A stretch of 64,000 nucleotides of DNA. Origin: Sphingopyxis sp. 2PD (GTDB lineage: Bacteria > Pseudomonadota > Alphaproteobacteria > Sphingomonadales > Sphingomonadaceae). Made by a program: the position numbers and the translations under genes. The notes below the pieces were generated by a model that was not told the DNA's origin, ran no database searches, and saw only the letters and a list, made by a program, of their open reading frames with translations. Where the stretch lies: NCBI RefSeq assembly GCF_005503695.1, contig NZ_SCMU01000013.1:1-64000 (forward strand), read 5' to 3'. Below are positions 26,612 to 38,555 of this stretch, piece by piece; the stretch's first letter is position 1, and every line of letters starts with the position of its first letter.

Positions 26612-27781
26612 TCACTCCGCCGGCGTCTCGTCGATCTTCTTCCCCGTCCGCCGCCACGGATACAGGAACTGCCCCCAATAATGTTTCGGCACATCCTCGG
26701 GAATGCCATAATTCTCCGGCCAGCGGTCCTTCGGCAGATGAAACGTCCCGAAAATCTTGTCGAGCCACGGAAAGTGGATCGCAAAATTGACGTCGAACGC
26801 CTCGCGCTCCAGCCCGTGGTGCCAATGATGAAAGCGCGGCGTCGCGATCCAGTGGCCGAGCCGGTTGAAATTGCCCCCGACATTGGCGTGGAGCAGCGAC
26901 GACCACACATAGACAAAGCCGATATAGGCCTGCATCACTGACGGGCTGAACCCGAGGGTGAACAGCGGCAGCGAAGTGATCGAGCGGAGCAGGATGATCT
27001 CGACGAAATGCATCCGCGACCCCGCCAGCCAGTCCATCGATTTGGCGCTGTGGTGGATCGCGTGAAAGCCCCACAGGAACGGTATCTTGTGGAACAACCG
27101 GTGGTACCAATATTGCGCGAGGTCGGAGGCGACGAGGACGATCGCGAACTGAACCAGCCACGGCAGCGACGCGACGGTGGCGCGGAACGTATCCCAGCTG
27201 TTCGTACTCTCGTTGATGATCGTCGACGGCGCGAGCGCCAGAAAGCCCAGCACCTGCACGAACATCGTGCTGACCAGATAGTAGAACAGATCCTCGCGCC
27301 ATTCGGTGCGGAACAGGCGCTGCGAGCGGCGGTGCGGGAACAGGCGTTCGAGCGGCGCGAACATGAAGCCGGTGATCAGCAGGTTGACGACGAAAAAGTC
27401 GAGCCCGAAGAAAATCCCCCAGCTTCGCGTCTCCTCGGGCTGGACATTGGCGCCGCCGAACAGCGTTGCGGCGAGCGCAATCATCAGCGCGGTCGCACCC
27501 AGCACCTTGCGCGGGCGGAGCAGCAGGCTGAGCAGTGCGAGCCCATAGCTCGCCAGCAGCACCAGATGCACCAGCCCGCGAAACCCGCCCCAATCCTTGA
27601 TGATCGCCAGTTCCGGCGTCGCAAACCAGTCGGGAAAGCGCAGCGCGACGACCATGCCGAAGCCGACGATGGCAAACAGCAACGCGAAGAACCCCGACAG
27701 CCACCCGCTGCCAAAGCGCCGCACCTCGGTATGCGATTCCAGATCGCGCATCAGGTTGGTCAGATAGTCACGCTTGGCCAT
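26612..27781 (-). CDS. Sterol desaturase / fatty acid hydroxylase superfamily membrane protein
   Basis: A 389-residue protein, longer than the one at 21.7 kb. After about 40 charged residues there are some six membrane spans. The histidine boxes are HRLFH, HAIHH, then HHWHHG. It is expected to act on a membrane lipid with oxygen and a di-iron centre. The ATG at 27781 has GGGGGACC just upstream on its strand. The C-terminal part LPKDRWPENYGIPEDVPKHY, here cut as PENYGIPEDVP, is a conserved tail of this sub-branch. Substrate unknown. Confidence 0.85.
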   Translation of the reverse strand: MAKRDYLTNLMRDLESHTEVRRFGSGWLSGFFALLFAIVGFGMVVALRFPDWFATPELAIIKDWGGFRGLVHLVLLASYGLALLSLLLRPRKVLGATALMIALAATLFGGANVQPEETRSWGIFFGLDFFVVNLLITGFMFAPLERLFPHRRSQRLFRTEWREDLFYYLVSTMFVQVLGFLALAPSTIINESTNSWDTFRATVASLPWLVQFAIVLVASDLAQYWYHRLFHKIPFLWGFHAIHHSAKSMDWLAGSRMHFVEIILLRSITSLPLFTLGFSPSVMQAYIGFVYVWSSLLHANVGGNFNRLGHWIATPRFHHWHHGLEREAFDVNFAIHFPWLDKIFGTFHLPKDRWPENYGIPEDVPKHYWGQFLYPWRRTGKKIDETPAE

Positions 27782-27866
27782 TTGGTCCCCCAACCCCATT
27801 TGCGCGGCGTCGTCTGTGACGGCGCGCACGCGACAATAGCCGATCCTCCCCCACCGGGGAGGATCA

Positions 27867-31047
<3,181 letters not shown>

Positions 31048-31051
31048 TGGC

Positions 31052-31711
31052 TCAGCCTCCTTCCATCGCCAGCGTTGCCGTCGCCGGAATCTTCATCCCC
31101 TCGAACGCTTGCGCCGCATACGGTCCTGCGGGGTCGACCCAGTGCAGGAACAGATGCGCCGACCAGCGATTGGGGTTCGGCATCATCCGCCCGTGCAGAC
31201 GGTGGACCCCCTGATACAGCACCGCATCGCCGGGCAGCATCGGCACCGACCCATAGGCCTCGGCGCCGAAATCGGCGTCGGCGCGTTCACGCGGCGTTTC
31301 GATATGCTGCGATCCGACCTCAAGCGGCCAAGGCTTGTCATCGCTCGCGGCGAGCAGCAGCGACAGGCTATGCTCGCACGCGTGGCGGTCCGAATGGACG
31401 CGGCAGATGTCGCCCGCGCGGTACATGCGGAAATAGCAATAGGTCGGGCGCAAATCATGCCCGACCAGCGCGCTGATCGCCGGGGTCATTCCCCATAAAA
31501 AAGTCGCAAGCGGCGGATATTGCTGGCCATAGACCTCGACCGCCTCGGTCTTGAGCAGCGCCGATCCGCGCTTCAAGGCATCGAACGACACCCCGCCCCG
31601 GATCAGGTCGGATTTCAGGGTCGCCAGCAACGCGTGGGTGACGTCGATCGGGACAAAACCCGGCAGCGCCAGATAGCCCTCGCGTCGATATTGCTCCGCC
31701 CCGCCGGTCAT
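31052..31711 (-). CDS. 2-oxoglutarate/Fe(II)-dependent oxygenase-like protein
   Basis: A 219-residue protein with a jelly-roll metal motif: H106-x-D108 in RVHSDRHACEH, and a distal His at 170 or 173 (QGVHRLHG) followed by R182 and S184 in NRWSAH for 2-oxoglutarate. MLPGDAVLYQGVHRLHG is characteristic of the superfamily (for example SM-20/PHD- or PiuC-like proteins). Likely hydroxylates an unknown substrate. Its start overlaps the recN stop by four bases, so it is translated with recN. Confidence 0.75.
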   Translation of the reverse strand: MTGGAEQYRREGYLALPGFVPIDVTHALLATLKSDLIRGGVSFDALKRGSALLKTEAVEVYGQQYPPLATFLWGMTPAISALVGHDLRPTYCYFRMYRAGDICRVHSDRHACEHSLSLLLAASDDKPWPLEVGSQHIETPRERADADFGAEAYGSVPMLPGDAVLYQGVHRLHGRMMPNPNRWSAHLFLHWVDPAGPYAAQAFEGMKIPATATLAMEGG

Positions 31712-33375
31712 ATCGTCTCCAACAGCCTTTCCGCCTGCGCCCGCGCCTCGGCGGTCACCTCGGCGCCCGACAGCATCCGCGCGATTTCCTCGCGGCGGCC
31801 TGCTTCGTCGAGCGCGTGGACGCTGGTGCGCGTGACAATGCCCTCGCTCGATTTGGCGATGATGAAATGCGCCGCACCCTTCGCCGCCACCTGCGGGCTG
31901 TGCGTCACCGCGAGAAGCTGTTTTCCGGCGCCCGCCAGCCGCGCCAGCCGTTCGCCGATCGCGCTCGCCACCGCGCCGCCGACGCCGCGGTCGATTTCGT
32001 CGAAGATGATCGTGTCGGCGCCGCCCTCTTCAGCCAGCGCGACCTTGAGCGCCAAAATGAAGCGCGAGAGTTCGCCGCCCGACGCGATCTTGGCGAGCGG
32101 CGCGAAGGGCGCGCCGGGGTTGGTCGAGATGAGGAATTCGACGCGGTCCATGCCGTCGGGACCCCACCGTTCGGCGGGCAGCCGTTCGACGAGCGTCTGG
32201 AAGCGCGCGGCGTCGAGTTTCAGCGGCACCAGTTCGCCCGCGACCGCGGCATCGAGACGGACGGCGGCCTTGCTACGCTGGTCGGAGAGGGCGCTCGCCG
32301 CATGGGTGTAGGCGGCGGCGGTCTCAGCAACCGCGGCTTCGAGCTTCGCCAGCCCCGCGCTGCCGCCCTCGATCGCGTCGAGCCGCGCTGCGAGCGTCCC
32401 GGTGAGTTCGGTGAGCTCGTCGGGCTGGACGCCATGTTTGCGCGCCATGGCGCGCAGTTCGAACAAACGCGTCTCGGTCGCCTCGAGCCGGTCGGGATCA
32501 TATTCCATCGCGCGCGCCGCTTCATGGAGCTTGCCCTCGGCCTCGTCGGCCTCGATGATCGCGCGGTCGAGCGCCGCCAGCGCTTCGGCGAGCAGCGGGT
32601 GGTCGCCCGCCAGCCGGTCGAGCCGCCGCGCCGCGCCGCGGAGCTGCGCGGGGCCGCTCTCGCTGCCCTCGAACGCTTCCATGATCGCGCCCAGATCGCC
32701 CGCGAGCCGCTCGCCCTTTTGCATCGCGGTGCGCGCTTCCGAAAGTTCGGCATCCTCGCCGGGCAGCGGGCCGAGCGCCTGCAATTCGGCGACACAATGT
32801 TCGAGCCACTCGCGGTCGCGCTCCGCCTCCGAAATCGCGGCGCGCGCGGCGGCAAGCCGTGCCTCGGCAGCGCGCCATGCAACATGCGCCGCGGCGACCG
32901 CACCCGTGTTCGCGCGCGCATAGCTATCGAGCAGCGCGCGGTGGCCTGCGGGCGCGAGCAGGCCGCGATCATCATGCTGGCCGTGGATTTCGACCAGATG
33001 CGCGCCAACTTCGCGCAGCAGCGCCGCCGAACAGGGCTGATCGTTCAAAAAAGCGCGGCTGCCGCCATCGGCTTTCAGGGTGCGGCGGATCAGCAAAGGC
33101 TCGCCCGGTTCGGGCGCCATCTCGTTTTCGGCGAGCAGCGCGGCCAGCGGCGTTCCCGCCGCGGGCGCGACAAAAGTGGCGGTGACCTGCGCCTGTCCGC
33201 TTCCCTGCCGCACCAGCGCGCTGTCGGCGCGCGCGCCGAGCGCAAGTCCCAGCGCGTCGAGCAGGATCGACTTGCCCGCCCCAGTCTCGCCCGTGAGCAC
33301 CCCCAGCCCGCGCGTGAAATCGAGGTCGAGCCGTTCGATCAGAACGATATTGGCGATGGACAAAGCGGTCAGCAC
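31708..33375 (-). CDS. recN: DNA repair protein RecN (SMC-like ATPase)
   Basis: A 555-residue protein of RecN length. The Walker A motif GETGAGKS is at 29-36, the central coiled coil spans roughly 170-370, and the C-terminal half has SGGELSRFILALKVALAE, followed by Walker B (IIFDEIDRGVGGAVA). It acts on double-strand break ends during recombinational repair. No LexA box search is possible by eye with confidence. It lies 47 bases after bamD, the usual alphaproteobacterial order. Confidence 0.96.
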   Translation of the reverse strand: MLTALSIANIVLIERLDLDFTRGLGVLTGETGAGKSILLDALGLALGARADSALVRQGSGQAQVTATFVAPAAGTPLAALLAENEMAPEPGEPLLIRRTLKADGGSRAFLNDQPCSAALLREVGAHLVEIHGQHDDRGLLAPAGHRALLDSYARANTGAVAAAHVAWRAAEARLAAARAAISEAERDREWLEHCVAELQALGPLPGEDAELSEARTAMQKGERLAGDLGAIMEAFEGSESGPAQLRGAARRLDRLAGDHPLLAEALAALDRAIIEADEAEGKLHEAARAMEYDPDRLEATETRLFELRAMARKHGVQPDELTELTGTLAARLDAIEGGSAGLAKLEAAVAETAAAYTHAASALSDQRSKAAVRLDAAVAGELVPLKLDAARFQTLVERLPAERWGPDGMDRVEFLISTNPGAPFAPLAKIASGGELSRFILALKVALAEEGGADTIIFDEIDRGVGGAVASAIGERLARLAGAGKQLLAVTHSPQVAAKGAAHFIIAKSSEGIVTRTSVHALDEAGRREEIARMLSGAEVTAEARAQAERLLETI

Positions 33376-33422
33376 AGGCCGTCCTTACCGCAGAACAAAG
33401 GCAGAATCTATTCCCGGCGCAA

Positions 33423-34214
33423 TCAGGCGCTCGGCGCGTGCTTCTGCATCAGCTTGTACGCGCGCTCATACCATTCGTTGCCCGGATAGTTGGCGCCCAG
33501 CACCGCCGCCGACTTCTTCGCCTCGGCGGGAATGCCGAGCGACAGATAGCATTCGGTCAGGCGGTACAGCGCCTCGGGCGCGTGGCTGGTCGTCTGATAT
33601 TTGTCGACGACTTCGCGAAAGCGGATCGACGCCGCCAGCCAGTTCGAGCTGCGCTGATAGAAGCGACCGATTTCCATTTCCTTGCCCGCCAAATGGTCCT
33701 GCACCAGGTCGATCTTCAATCGCGCGTCGGCGGCATAGCGGCTGTCGGGATAGCGGCGGATCACCTCGCCCAGCGCGTTCGACGCCTGCTGGGTGATCTT
33801 TTGGTCGCGGGTGACATCGCTGATCTGCTCATAATAGCTGAGCCCGATCAGATAATAAGCGTAGGGCGCGTCCTTGTTGCCCGGATGGATCGCCAGGAAT
33901 CGCTGCGCCGCTTCGATCGCGGGCGTATATTCGCGGTCCATATAGTAACTGAAGCTGCTCATCAGCTGCGCACGGCGCGCCCAGGGCGAATAGGGATGCT
34001 GACGCTCGACCTCGTCGAACAGCGCCGCAGCAACGCCATATTGCTCGCGATCAAGCCGATCCTGCGCGGCGCGGTACAGCGTGTTGACGTCGCGCGCGAC
34101 ATAGCGCGTGTCTTTCTTGACCCCGGCGCCGCCACAGGCCGCCAGCATGGGGGTAATAACCAGAGCGGCAGCGAGCAGGCGCACGGTGGCGCGCGAAGGG
34201 GTGCGATGAGTCAT
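33423..34214 (-). CDS. bamD: Outer-membrane assembly lipoprotein BamD
   Basis: A 263-residue lipoprotein. The signal peptide ends with the lipobox LAAC at about 24-27. TPR-like repeats follow (NTLYRAAQDRLDREQYGVAA, HPYSPWARRAQLMSSF, EVIRRYPDSRYAADAR). BamD is a core part of the BAM complex that folds beta-barrel proteins into the outer membrane. ATG at 34214 was chosen for the signal sequence. The order bamD-recN is conserved across Alphaproteobacteria. Confidence 0.95.
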   Translation of the reverse strand: MTHRTPSRATVRLLAAALVITPMLAACGGAGVKKDTRYVARDVNTLYRAAQDRLDREQYGVAAALFDEVERQHPYSPWARRAQLMSSFSYYMDREYTPAIEAAQRFLAIHPGNKDAPYAYYLIGLSYYEQISDVTRDQKITQQASNALGEVIRRYPDSRYAADARLKIDLVQDHLAGKEMEIGRFYQRSSNWLAASIRFREVVDKYQTTSHAPEALYRLTECYLSLGIPAEAKKSAAVLGANYPGNEWYERAYKLMQKHAPSA

Positions 34215-34276
34215 GCGCGCGGTATAGCCACAGCGCCGATGAACGCAAAATAAATGATGGGTGGTTCGCCGCAGAT

Positions 34277-34993
34277 TTACGGCGCCTTTACCACGCACCC
34301 TTTCAGCGCATCGGCGGGCGCGGGAACGCGGCGCGCGGTCTTGATCGTGACCTGCGGCTCCAGCATCTGGCCCTTCATCACCCCCTCGCCGGCCGTGGGC
34401 GAGATGGGCGCGTTGAAGATCGCCGCCGCGACATCGGCGCCGCTGACGATTTCGCCGAACACTGCAAAGCCCGCCCCGTCGCCGCCCGGTGCATCGCTGT
34501 CGAACCCCTTGATGTCCGACAGCAGCAGGAAAAAATCGGTCGTGGCATCGCCGGGGTTCAGCCGCGCCATCGACAGCGCGCCCTTGCAATTGGTCAGCCC
34601 GCTGGTCTTCGTCGGCTCGTGCGCGATCGGCGGAAAATTCTTGCGCGCATCGCCGCGATTGCCCGCCTGCACCAGCTGGTTCGCCGGCCCCCAGCTTTTG
34701 GTCGAACGATAGAATTTGAACCCGTCCATCCGCTTGGCATCGACATAGCGGAGGAAATTGGCGCTGGTCACCGGCGCGCGTTTGTTTTCAAGCCGCACGG
34801 TGATCGTGCCAAGGTCGGTGACCAGCGCAACATAGGGCCGCGTGTCGGGCGCGACGACCGGCACCGGCAAGGGTGGCGGCGGGGGCGGAGGTGCCATCAT
34901 CGGCCGGACGGTCGGGCCGGTACCCGGCGGCGTGGTCATGACGGCGGGACCAGCCTGCGCCGTCAGGGCGAGCGAAAGAAGGATCGTCAACAT
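34277..34993 (-). CDS. Exported cyclophilin-type peptidyl-prolyl isomerase
   Basis: A 238-residue protein. It has a short signal-like start MLTILLSLALTAQAG, a Pro-rich linker at about 25-50 and a cyclophilin domain beginning VALVTDLGTITVRLENKRAP, with TDFFLLLSDIKGFD and GFAVFGEIVSGADV at the active-site end. It should assist folding of proteins in the periplasm, fitting its place before bamD on the same strand. Some canonical residues of the human cyclophilin active site (the Arg and Phe) are hard to align by eye, so activity is not assured. Confidence 0.82.
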   Translation of the reverse strand: MLTILLSLALTAQAGPAVMTTPPGTGPTVRPMMAPPPPPPPLPVPVVAPDTRPYVALVTDLGTITVRLENKRAPVTSANFLRYVDAKRMDGFKFYRSTKSWGPANQLVQAGNRGDARKNFPPIAHEPTKTSGLTNCKGALSMARLNPGDATTDFFLLLSDIKGFDSDAPGGDGAGFAVFGEIVSGADVAAAIFNAPISPTAGEGVMKGQMLEPQVTIKTARRVPAPADALKGCVVKAP

Positions 34994-35185
34994 ACCCCGC
35001 TTATGATCCGATCGCCCATGGCACGAAAGCCGAAATTTGCCGCGCCCCGGCGGGGGCATCGCCCCCTGTGCGCCGACGCCGCGCCATTCCCGATCTCAGG
35101 GGTCGTTGGAAAGGAACCGGAATCCGGCTAGATGACGCGCCAACCGCGCCACATAGGTCAGACATGGGCCAGACAGGGGAAAAGC

Positions 35186-35860
35186 ATGACCGATACGCCC
35201 GACCATGATCCAGCCCCCAGCGCCGCCGCCGCGACCGAGACGGCATCGCGCCTGCTCCGCTATCTGCCGCTGATCACGATCGCGCATTTCCTGATCGGCC
35301 TGCCCGCGCTGATCGCGTCGCTCGCGCTCGCCTGGTTTGCCTTTGTCCAGGCCGATGCGACGCAAAAGATGCAGACCGGCGGGGTGATGCCCTTCGTCAC
35401 CTTTGGCACGAGCAACGGCGACGCGGACGGCAATCAGGATATTGCGCTGTCGCTGACGAACAATGGTGTCGGCCCCGCGATCCTCGGCCCGATCGAAATT
35501 CGCTATGAAGGCAAGCCGATCGCCACGCCGCTCGAACTGCTGCGGGCGTGCTGCACCAACACCCCGGCGCAGGCGCTGCGTTTTTCCACCTCGCCGTCCA
35601 GCGGGGTGGCGGTACGCCCGGGCGAGACGCTCGAATTCATCAGCTTTCCGCGCAGCCCGGCGTCCGAACAGGTGTGGCAGAAGTTCAACCGCGAACGGTG
35701 GAAGCTCAAGGTCCGTTCCTGCTATTGCTCGATCTTCAACGATTGCTGGGTGACCGAGGGTATGCAGGGATTGCCAAGGGCGGTGAACACATGCCCCGCC
35801 GACTGGACGCCCTACCGCGAAGACGCCGGAAACCGGATTGCCGGGATCGACGTCAAATAA
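35186..35860 (+). CDS. Single-pass membrane protein of unknown function
   Basis: A 224-residue protein. The N-terminal 25 residues are low-complexity, followed by a membrane span at about 30-52 and a 170-residue outer part. The latter has a beta-rich stretch (VTFGTSNGDADGNQDIALSL, TNNGVGPAILGPIEIRYEG) and seven cysteines, including CC at about 114 and CYC at about 180, which may form disulfides. AGGGGA precedes the ATG at 35186. I do not recognise the family. Confidence 0.65.
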   Translation: MTDTPDHDPAPSAAAATETASRLLRYLPLITIAHFLIGLPALIASLALAWFAFVQADATQKMQTGGVMPFVTFGTSNGDADGNQDIALSLTNNGVGPAILGPIEIRYEGKPIATPLELLRACCTNTPAQALRFSTSPSSGVAVRPGETLEFISFPRSPASEQVWQKFNRERWKLKVRSCYCSIFNDCWVTEGMQGLPRAVNTCPADWTPYREDAGNRIAGIDVK

Positions 35861-35861
35861 T

Positions 35862-35877
35862 TCAACCAATCGGTTGA
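35862..35877. promoter_or_regulatory. ArsR operator, site 1
   Basis: TCAACC-AATC-GGTTGA, an inverted repeat whose right arm overlaps the -35 hexamer TTGACA. It has the same arms and 4-base spacer as the site at 35900-35917; their centres are 39 bases apart. Confidence 0.75.
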
Positions 35878-35901
35878 CAATAAAATTGGTCAGGTCATAT
35901 T
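35874..35901 (+). promoter_or_regulatory. Promoter of the arsR-SRPBCC operon
   Basis: A consensus -35 TTGACA at 35874-35879 and a -10 CATATT at 35896-35901, 16 bases apart. The start of transcription should fall at 35907-35909, which is the A of the arsR ATG or within two bases of it. The mRNA would then be leaderless. Both flanking operators overlap promoter elements. Confidence 0.55.
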
Positions 35902-35917
35902 CAACCACATGGTTGAA
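35900..35917. promoter_or_regulatory. ArsR operator, site 2
   Basis: TTCAACC-ACAT-GGTTGAA, a perfect inverted repeat that covers the -10 end, the presumed transcription start and the ATG at 35909. Confidence 0.78.
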
Positions 35918-36286
35918 CATGATTCGCTCGCTCTCGATACGGTCTTCCACGCGCTCGGCGACGCAACACGGCGCGCCATGCTCGGCGAGCTTGCCGCCGG
36001 CGAGCGCAGCGTTGGCGACCTCGCCGCGCCCTTCGCCATGTCGCTCGCCGCGGCTTCGAAGCATATCAAGGTGCTCGAGGGCGCGGGGCTGATCCGCCGC
36101 GACGTCCGCGGCCGCACCCATATCTGTAGCCTCGATCCGGCGCCGCTGATGTCGGCCGACCAGTGGCTCGGCATCTACCGCCGTTTCTGGACCGACCGCC
36201 TCGACACGCTCGAAGCGCTACTGCGCGCGCCCAATTCGGGGACGCCTCCCGTCAAACCACCCCTCCCCGGGAAAGAAGGAGAATGA
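35909..36286 (+). CDS. ArsR-family transcriptional regulator
   Basis: A 125-residue winged-helix protein: DTVFHALGDATRRAMLGELA, then MSLAAASKHIKVLEGAGLI (the recognition helix) and RDVRGRTHICSL (the wing). It has none of the classic CxC metal-binding motifs, so it belongs to the non-metal group that pairs with SRPBCC (AHSA1) proteins. Two operators with identical arms surround its promoter, so self-repression is very likely. The stop overlaps the SRPBCC start (ATGA). Confidence 0.9.
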   Translation: MVEHDSLALDTVFHALGDATRRAMLGELAAGERSVGDLAAPFAMSLAAASKHIKVLEGAGLIRRDVRGRTHICSLDPAPLMSADQWLGIYRRFWTDRLDTLEALLRAPNSGTPPVKPPLPGKEGE

Positions 36287-36822
36287 TGATGGCCACAATG
36301 ACGCCCGCCGACGCTTATGGCGTCGTTCGCGAGGATGCGACGCTGACGCTCGAACGCCTGCTGCCCGGCCCGATCGAGCGCATCTGGTCCTATCTCGTCG
36401 ACAGCGACCTCCGCCGCCAGTGGCTCGCCGCGGGAGCGATGGAGGAAAAGGTCGGCGCCGCGGTCGAACTGGTGTGGCGCAACGACGAGCTGACCGATCC
36501 GCCCGGCACCCGCCCCGAAGCCATGGGCGACGAACATCGCATGACCTGCGAAGTCCTCGAATGCGACGCCCCGCACCGGCTGGCGATCAGCTGGGGCAGC
36601 ACCGGCGGGGTAACCTTCACCTTGGAACCGCGGGGCGACGAGGTGCTGCTGACGATCACCCACCACCGCGTGACCGACCCCGCCGTCCTGCTCAACGTCA
36701 GCGCCGGCTGGCACGCGCATGTCGATGTGCTGGAGGCAAAGCTCAGCGGCACGCAAGCCACCCCGCACTGGGACAATTTCGTGCGGCTGCGCGAGGTATA
36801 TGCGGCGCGGCTGGCAGGCTGA
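36283..36822 (+). CDS. SRPBCC (AHSA1-like) ligand-binding protein
   Basis: A 179-residue START-like protein: LTLERLLPGPIERIWSYLVD, then SDLRRQWLAAGAME and GDEHRMTCEVLECDAPHRLA and the C-terminal GWHAHVDVLEAKLSG. This fold binds hydrophobic ligands, and in the ArsR-paired group its ligand is thought to be sensed or processed; the ligand is unknown. ATGs at 36283, 36286 and 36289 are in frame with GAAGGAG upstream. The first overlaps the arsR stop. Confidence 0.85.
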   Translation: MMMATMTPADAYGVVREDATLTLERLLPGPIERIWSYLVDSDLRRQWLAAGAMEEKVGAAVELVWRNDELTDPPGTRPEAMGDEHRMTCEVLECDAPHRLAISWGSTGGVTFTLEPRGDEVLLTITHHRVTDPAVLLNVSAGWHAHVDVLEAKLSGTQATPHWDNFVRLREVYAARLAG

Positions 36823-36843
36823 TCGCCATGCACTAGTACAAAT

Positions 36844-36869
36844 GGGGCCGTGCGAGCGGCCCCTTTTTT
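36844..36869 (+). terminator. Rho-independent terminator of arsR-SRPBCC
   Basis: GGGGCCG-TGCGAG-CGGCCCC is a perfect 7-base-pair GC stem with a 6-base loop, followed directly by six Ts. It is the clearest intrinsic terminator in the window. Confidence 0.9.
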
Positions 36870-36926
36870 GTCGCCAATCCGGAAACTGTTCTATATGGAT
36901 AATACAGTTCGACGGGAAGGGCGACG

Positions 36927-37922
36927 ATGAAACGCAAATGGAAAATCACGCTTGGACTGCTGGGTGCGCTGGTTGTTGTCGGCGCGGGCGGCGCGGCGTG
37001 GATGATCGTCCAGCCGCCGAAACCGGCGCGGATCGTCGATGCGGGGCCCACCGGCCAGCGCGTGGCGAACAACGGCATTCTTGCCAATTATTTCCCCGCT
37101 CAGGGGTCCGGTCCCTCGCCCGCCATATTGCTGCTCGGCGGCTCCGAAGGCGGGCTGGGCAAGGACATGCACGCGCTGGCGCTGTTGCTGCAAGCGCAAG
37201 GCTATCACACGCTGCAACTCGCCTATCACAACGCTCCCGGCAAATCGGCGAAGCTGAAGAATATCCCGCTGGAGGACTTCTACAAAGCGCTCGACTGGCT
37301 CAAAAGGCAGCCGCAGGTCGATCCGAACCGGATCGGCATTGTCGGCTATTCGAAAGGTGCCGAGGCGGGGCTGGTGGTTGCGACGCGCTATCCGGGCATT
37401 CGCGCCGCAGTGCTTGGCATGCCGTCGAGCGTCGTGTGGGACGGCATGTCGGGCGAAAACTATCTGTTAGGATCGTTCAGCTCCTCCTGGAGCGAGAAGG
37501 GCGAACCGCTGCCGCACCTCGCCTATAAGGGCCGACCTGGCGCCGACGGGCTGATGCCGGTGTTTGTGAACGGCCTCAAGGAAGTGAGCGCCAATCCCGC
37601 CGCCGTCATCCCGGTCGAGAAATTTCAGGGCAAGCTGATGCTGATCTGCGGCGAGGCCGAAAAACTGTGGCCCAGCTGCCCGATGACCGACCAGATCGTC
37701 GCGCGCGCCGCCAAGAATGCAGCGCCCGCGCCGATCGTGCTGCGGTACAATGATGCCGGACATGGCGTGATGGGGGCGCCCTTTACCGACGCCAAGACGC
37801 GCCGAAACTGGGCACAGCTCGGCGGCACCGAAGTCGGCAATGCCGCGGCGCGCGCCGACAGCTGGACCAAGATCAGCGCCTTCCTGCGCGCCGAGCTGGG
37901 ACCACAAGCCGCACCCGACTGA
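36927..37922 (+). CDS. Exported or membrane-anchored alpha/beta hydrolase (BAAT-C-like)
   Basis: A 331-residue protein with an N-terminal membrane segment at about 7-28 and a catalytic domain of the bile-acid-CoA:amino-acid acyltransferase C-terminal group. The nucleophile elbow is GYSKGAE (G-x-S-x-G). The third-strand region is ILLLGGSEGGLG and the catalytic His is in DAGHGV near 270. It is probably a periplasmic esterase or thioesterase; a true acyltransferase role is unlikely without the N-terminal domain. GGGAAGGG precedes the ATG. Confidence 0.82.
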   Translation: MKRKWKITLGLLGALVVVGAGGAAWMIVQPPKPARIVDAGPTGQRVANNGILANYFPAQGSGPSPAILLLGGSEGGLGKDMHALALLLQAQGYHTLQLAYHNAPGKSAKLKNIPLEDFYKALDWLKRQPQVDPNRIGIVGYSKGAEAGLVVATRYPGIRAAVLGMPSSVVWDGMSGENYLLGSFSSSWSEKGEPLPHLAYKGRPGADGLMPVFVNGLKEVSANPAAVIPVEKFQGKLMLICGEAEKLWPSCPMTDQIVARAAKNAAPAPIVLRYNDAGHGVMGAPFTDAKTRRNWAQLGGTEVGNAAARADSWTKISAFLRAELGPQAAPD

Positions 37923-37979
37923 CGGGAGTTACCGCAAACCCGCCTTGCGGACACCGCCCCGCCCGATTACCCCTCGGCC

Positions 37980-38555
37980 ATGACCGCCGACAAGATCTTC
38001 ATCAGCGCCAACGACCTCCTCGCCGATTCGCTGCGGCTGGGGATGCAGGTCATCGACAGCGGGTTCAAACCGACCCACCTCGTCGGCATCTGGCGCGGCG
38101 GCGCGCCAGTCGGCATCGCGGTGCAGGAATTGCTCGATTATCACGGCCAGCATTGCGACCATATCGCGATCCGCACCTCATCCTATCACGGCATCGACCG
38201 CCAGGATCCCGAGGTGAAGGTGTTCGCCTTGGGCTATCTGATCGACACGCTCGACCCCGACGACCGGCTGCTGATCATCGACGATGTGTTCGACAGCGGG
38301 CGCAGCATCCGCGCCTTCATCGCCGAGCTGAAAGCCCGCTGCCGCCACAATATGCCGCGCGACATTCGTATCGCGACCGTCTGGTTCAAACCCGGGCGCA
38401 ACGTCACCGACCTCCACCCCGATTTCTTCGTTCACGAAACCGACCAGTGGCTGATCTTTCCGCACGAAATCGACGGGCTGACGATCGACGAAATCCGCCA
38501 GCACAAGCCCGAAGCGGCCATCATCCTGCGCGAAGAGGGGCATACCAATGGCTGA
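37980..38555 (+). CDS. Phosphoribosyltransferase, probably hypoxanthine-type
   Basis: A 191-residue type I PRTase with the PRPP loop LLIIDDVFDSGRS and the N-terminal IWRGGAPVG strand-loop. Hypoxanthine and xanthine PRTases have this pattern, and the overlapping downstream adenine deaminase strengthens it: adenine is deaminated to hypoxanthine, then joined to PRPP to give IMP. The ATG at 37980 lies 57 bases after the hydrolase. The base specificity is inferred from context. Confidence 0.85.
   Translation: MTADKIFISANDLLADSLRLGMQVIDSGFKPTHLVGIWRGGAPVGIAVQELLDYHGQHCDHIAIRTSSYHGIDRQDPEVKVFALGYLIDTLDPDDRLLIIDDVFDSGRSIRAFIAELKARCRHNMPRDIRIATVWFKPGRNVTDLHPDFFVHETDQWLIFPHEIDGLTIDEIRQHKPEAAIILREEGHTNG

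Noticed and set aside
35018-35131. A 37-codon plus-strand frame before the membrane protein gene
   Set aside because: No ribosome site, Pro/Arg-rich composition and overlap with the likely promoter region of the downstream gene.
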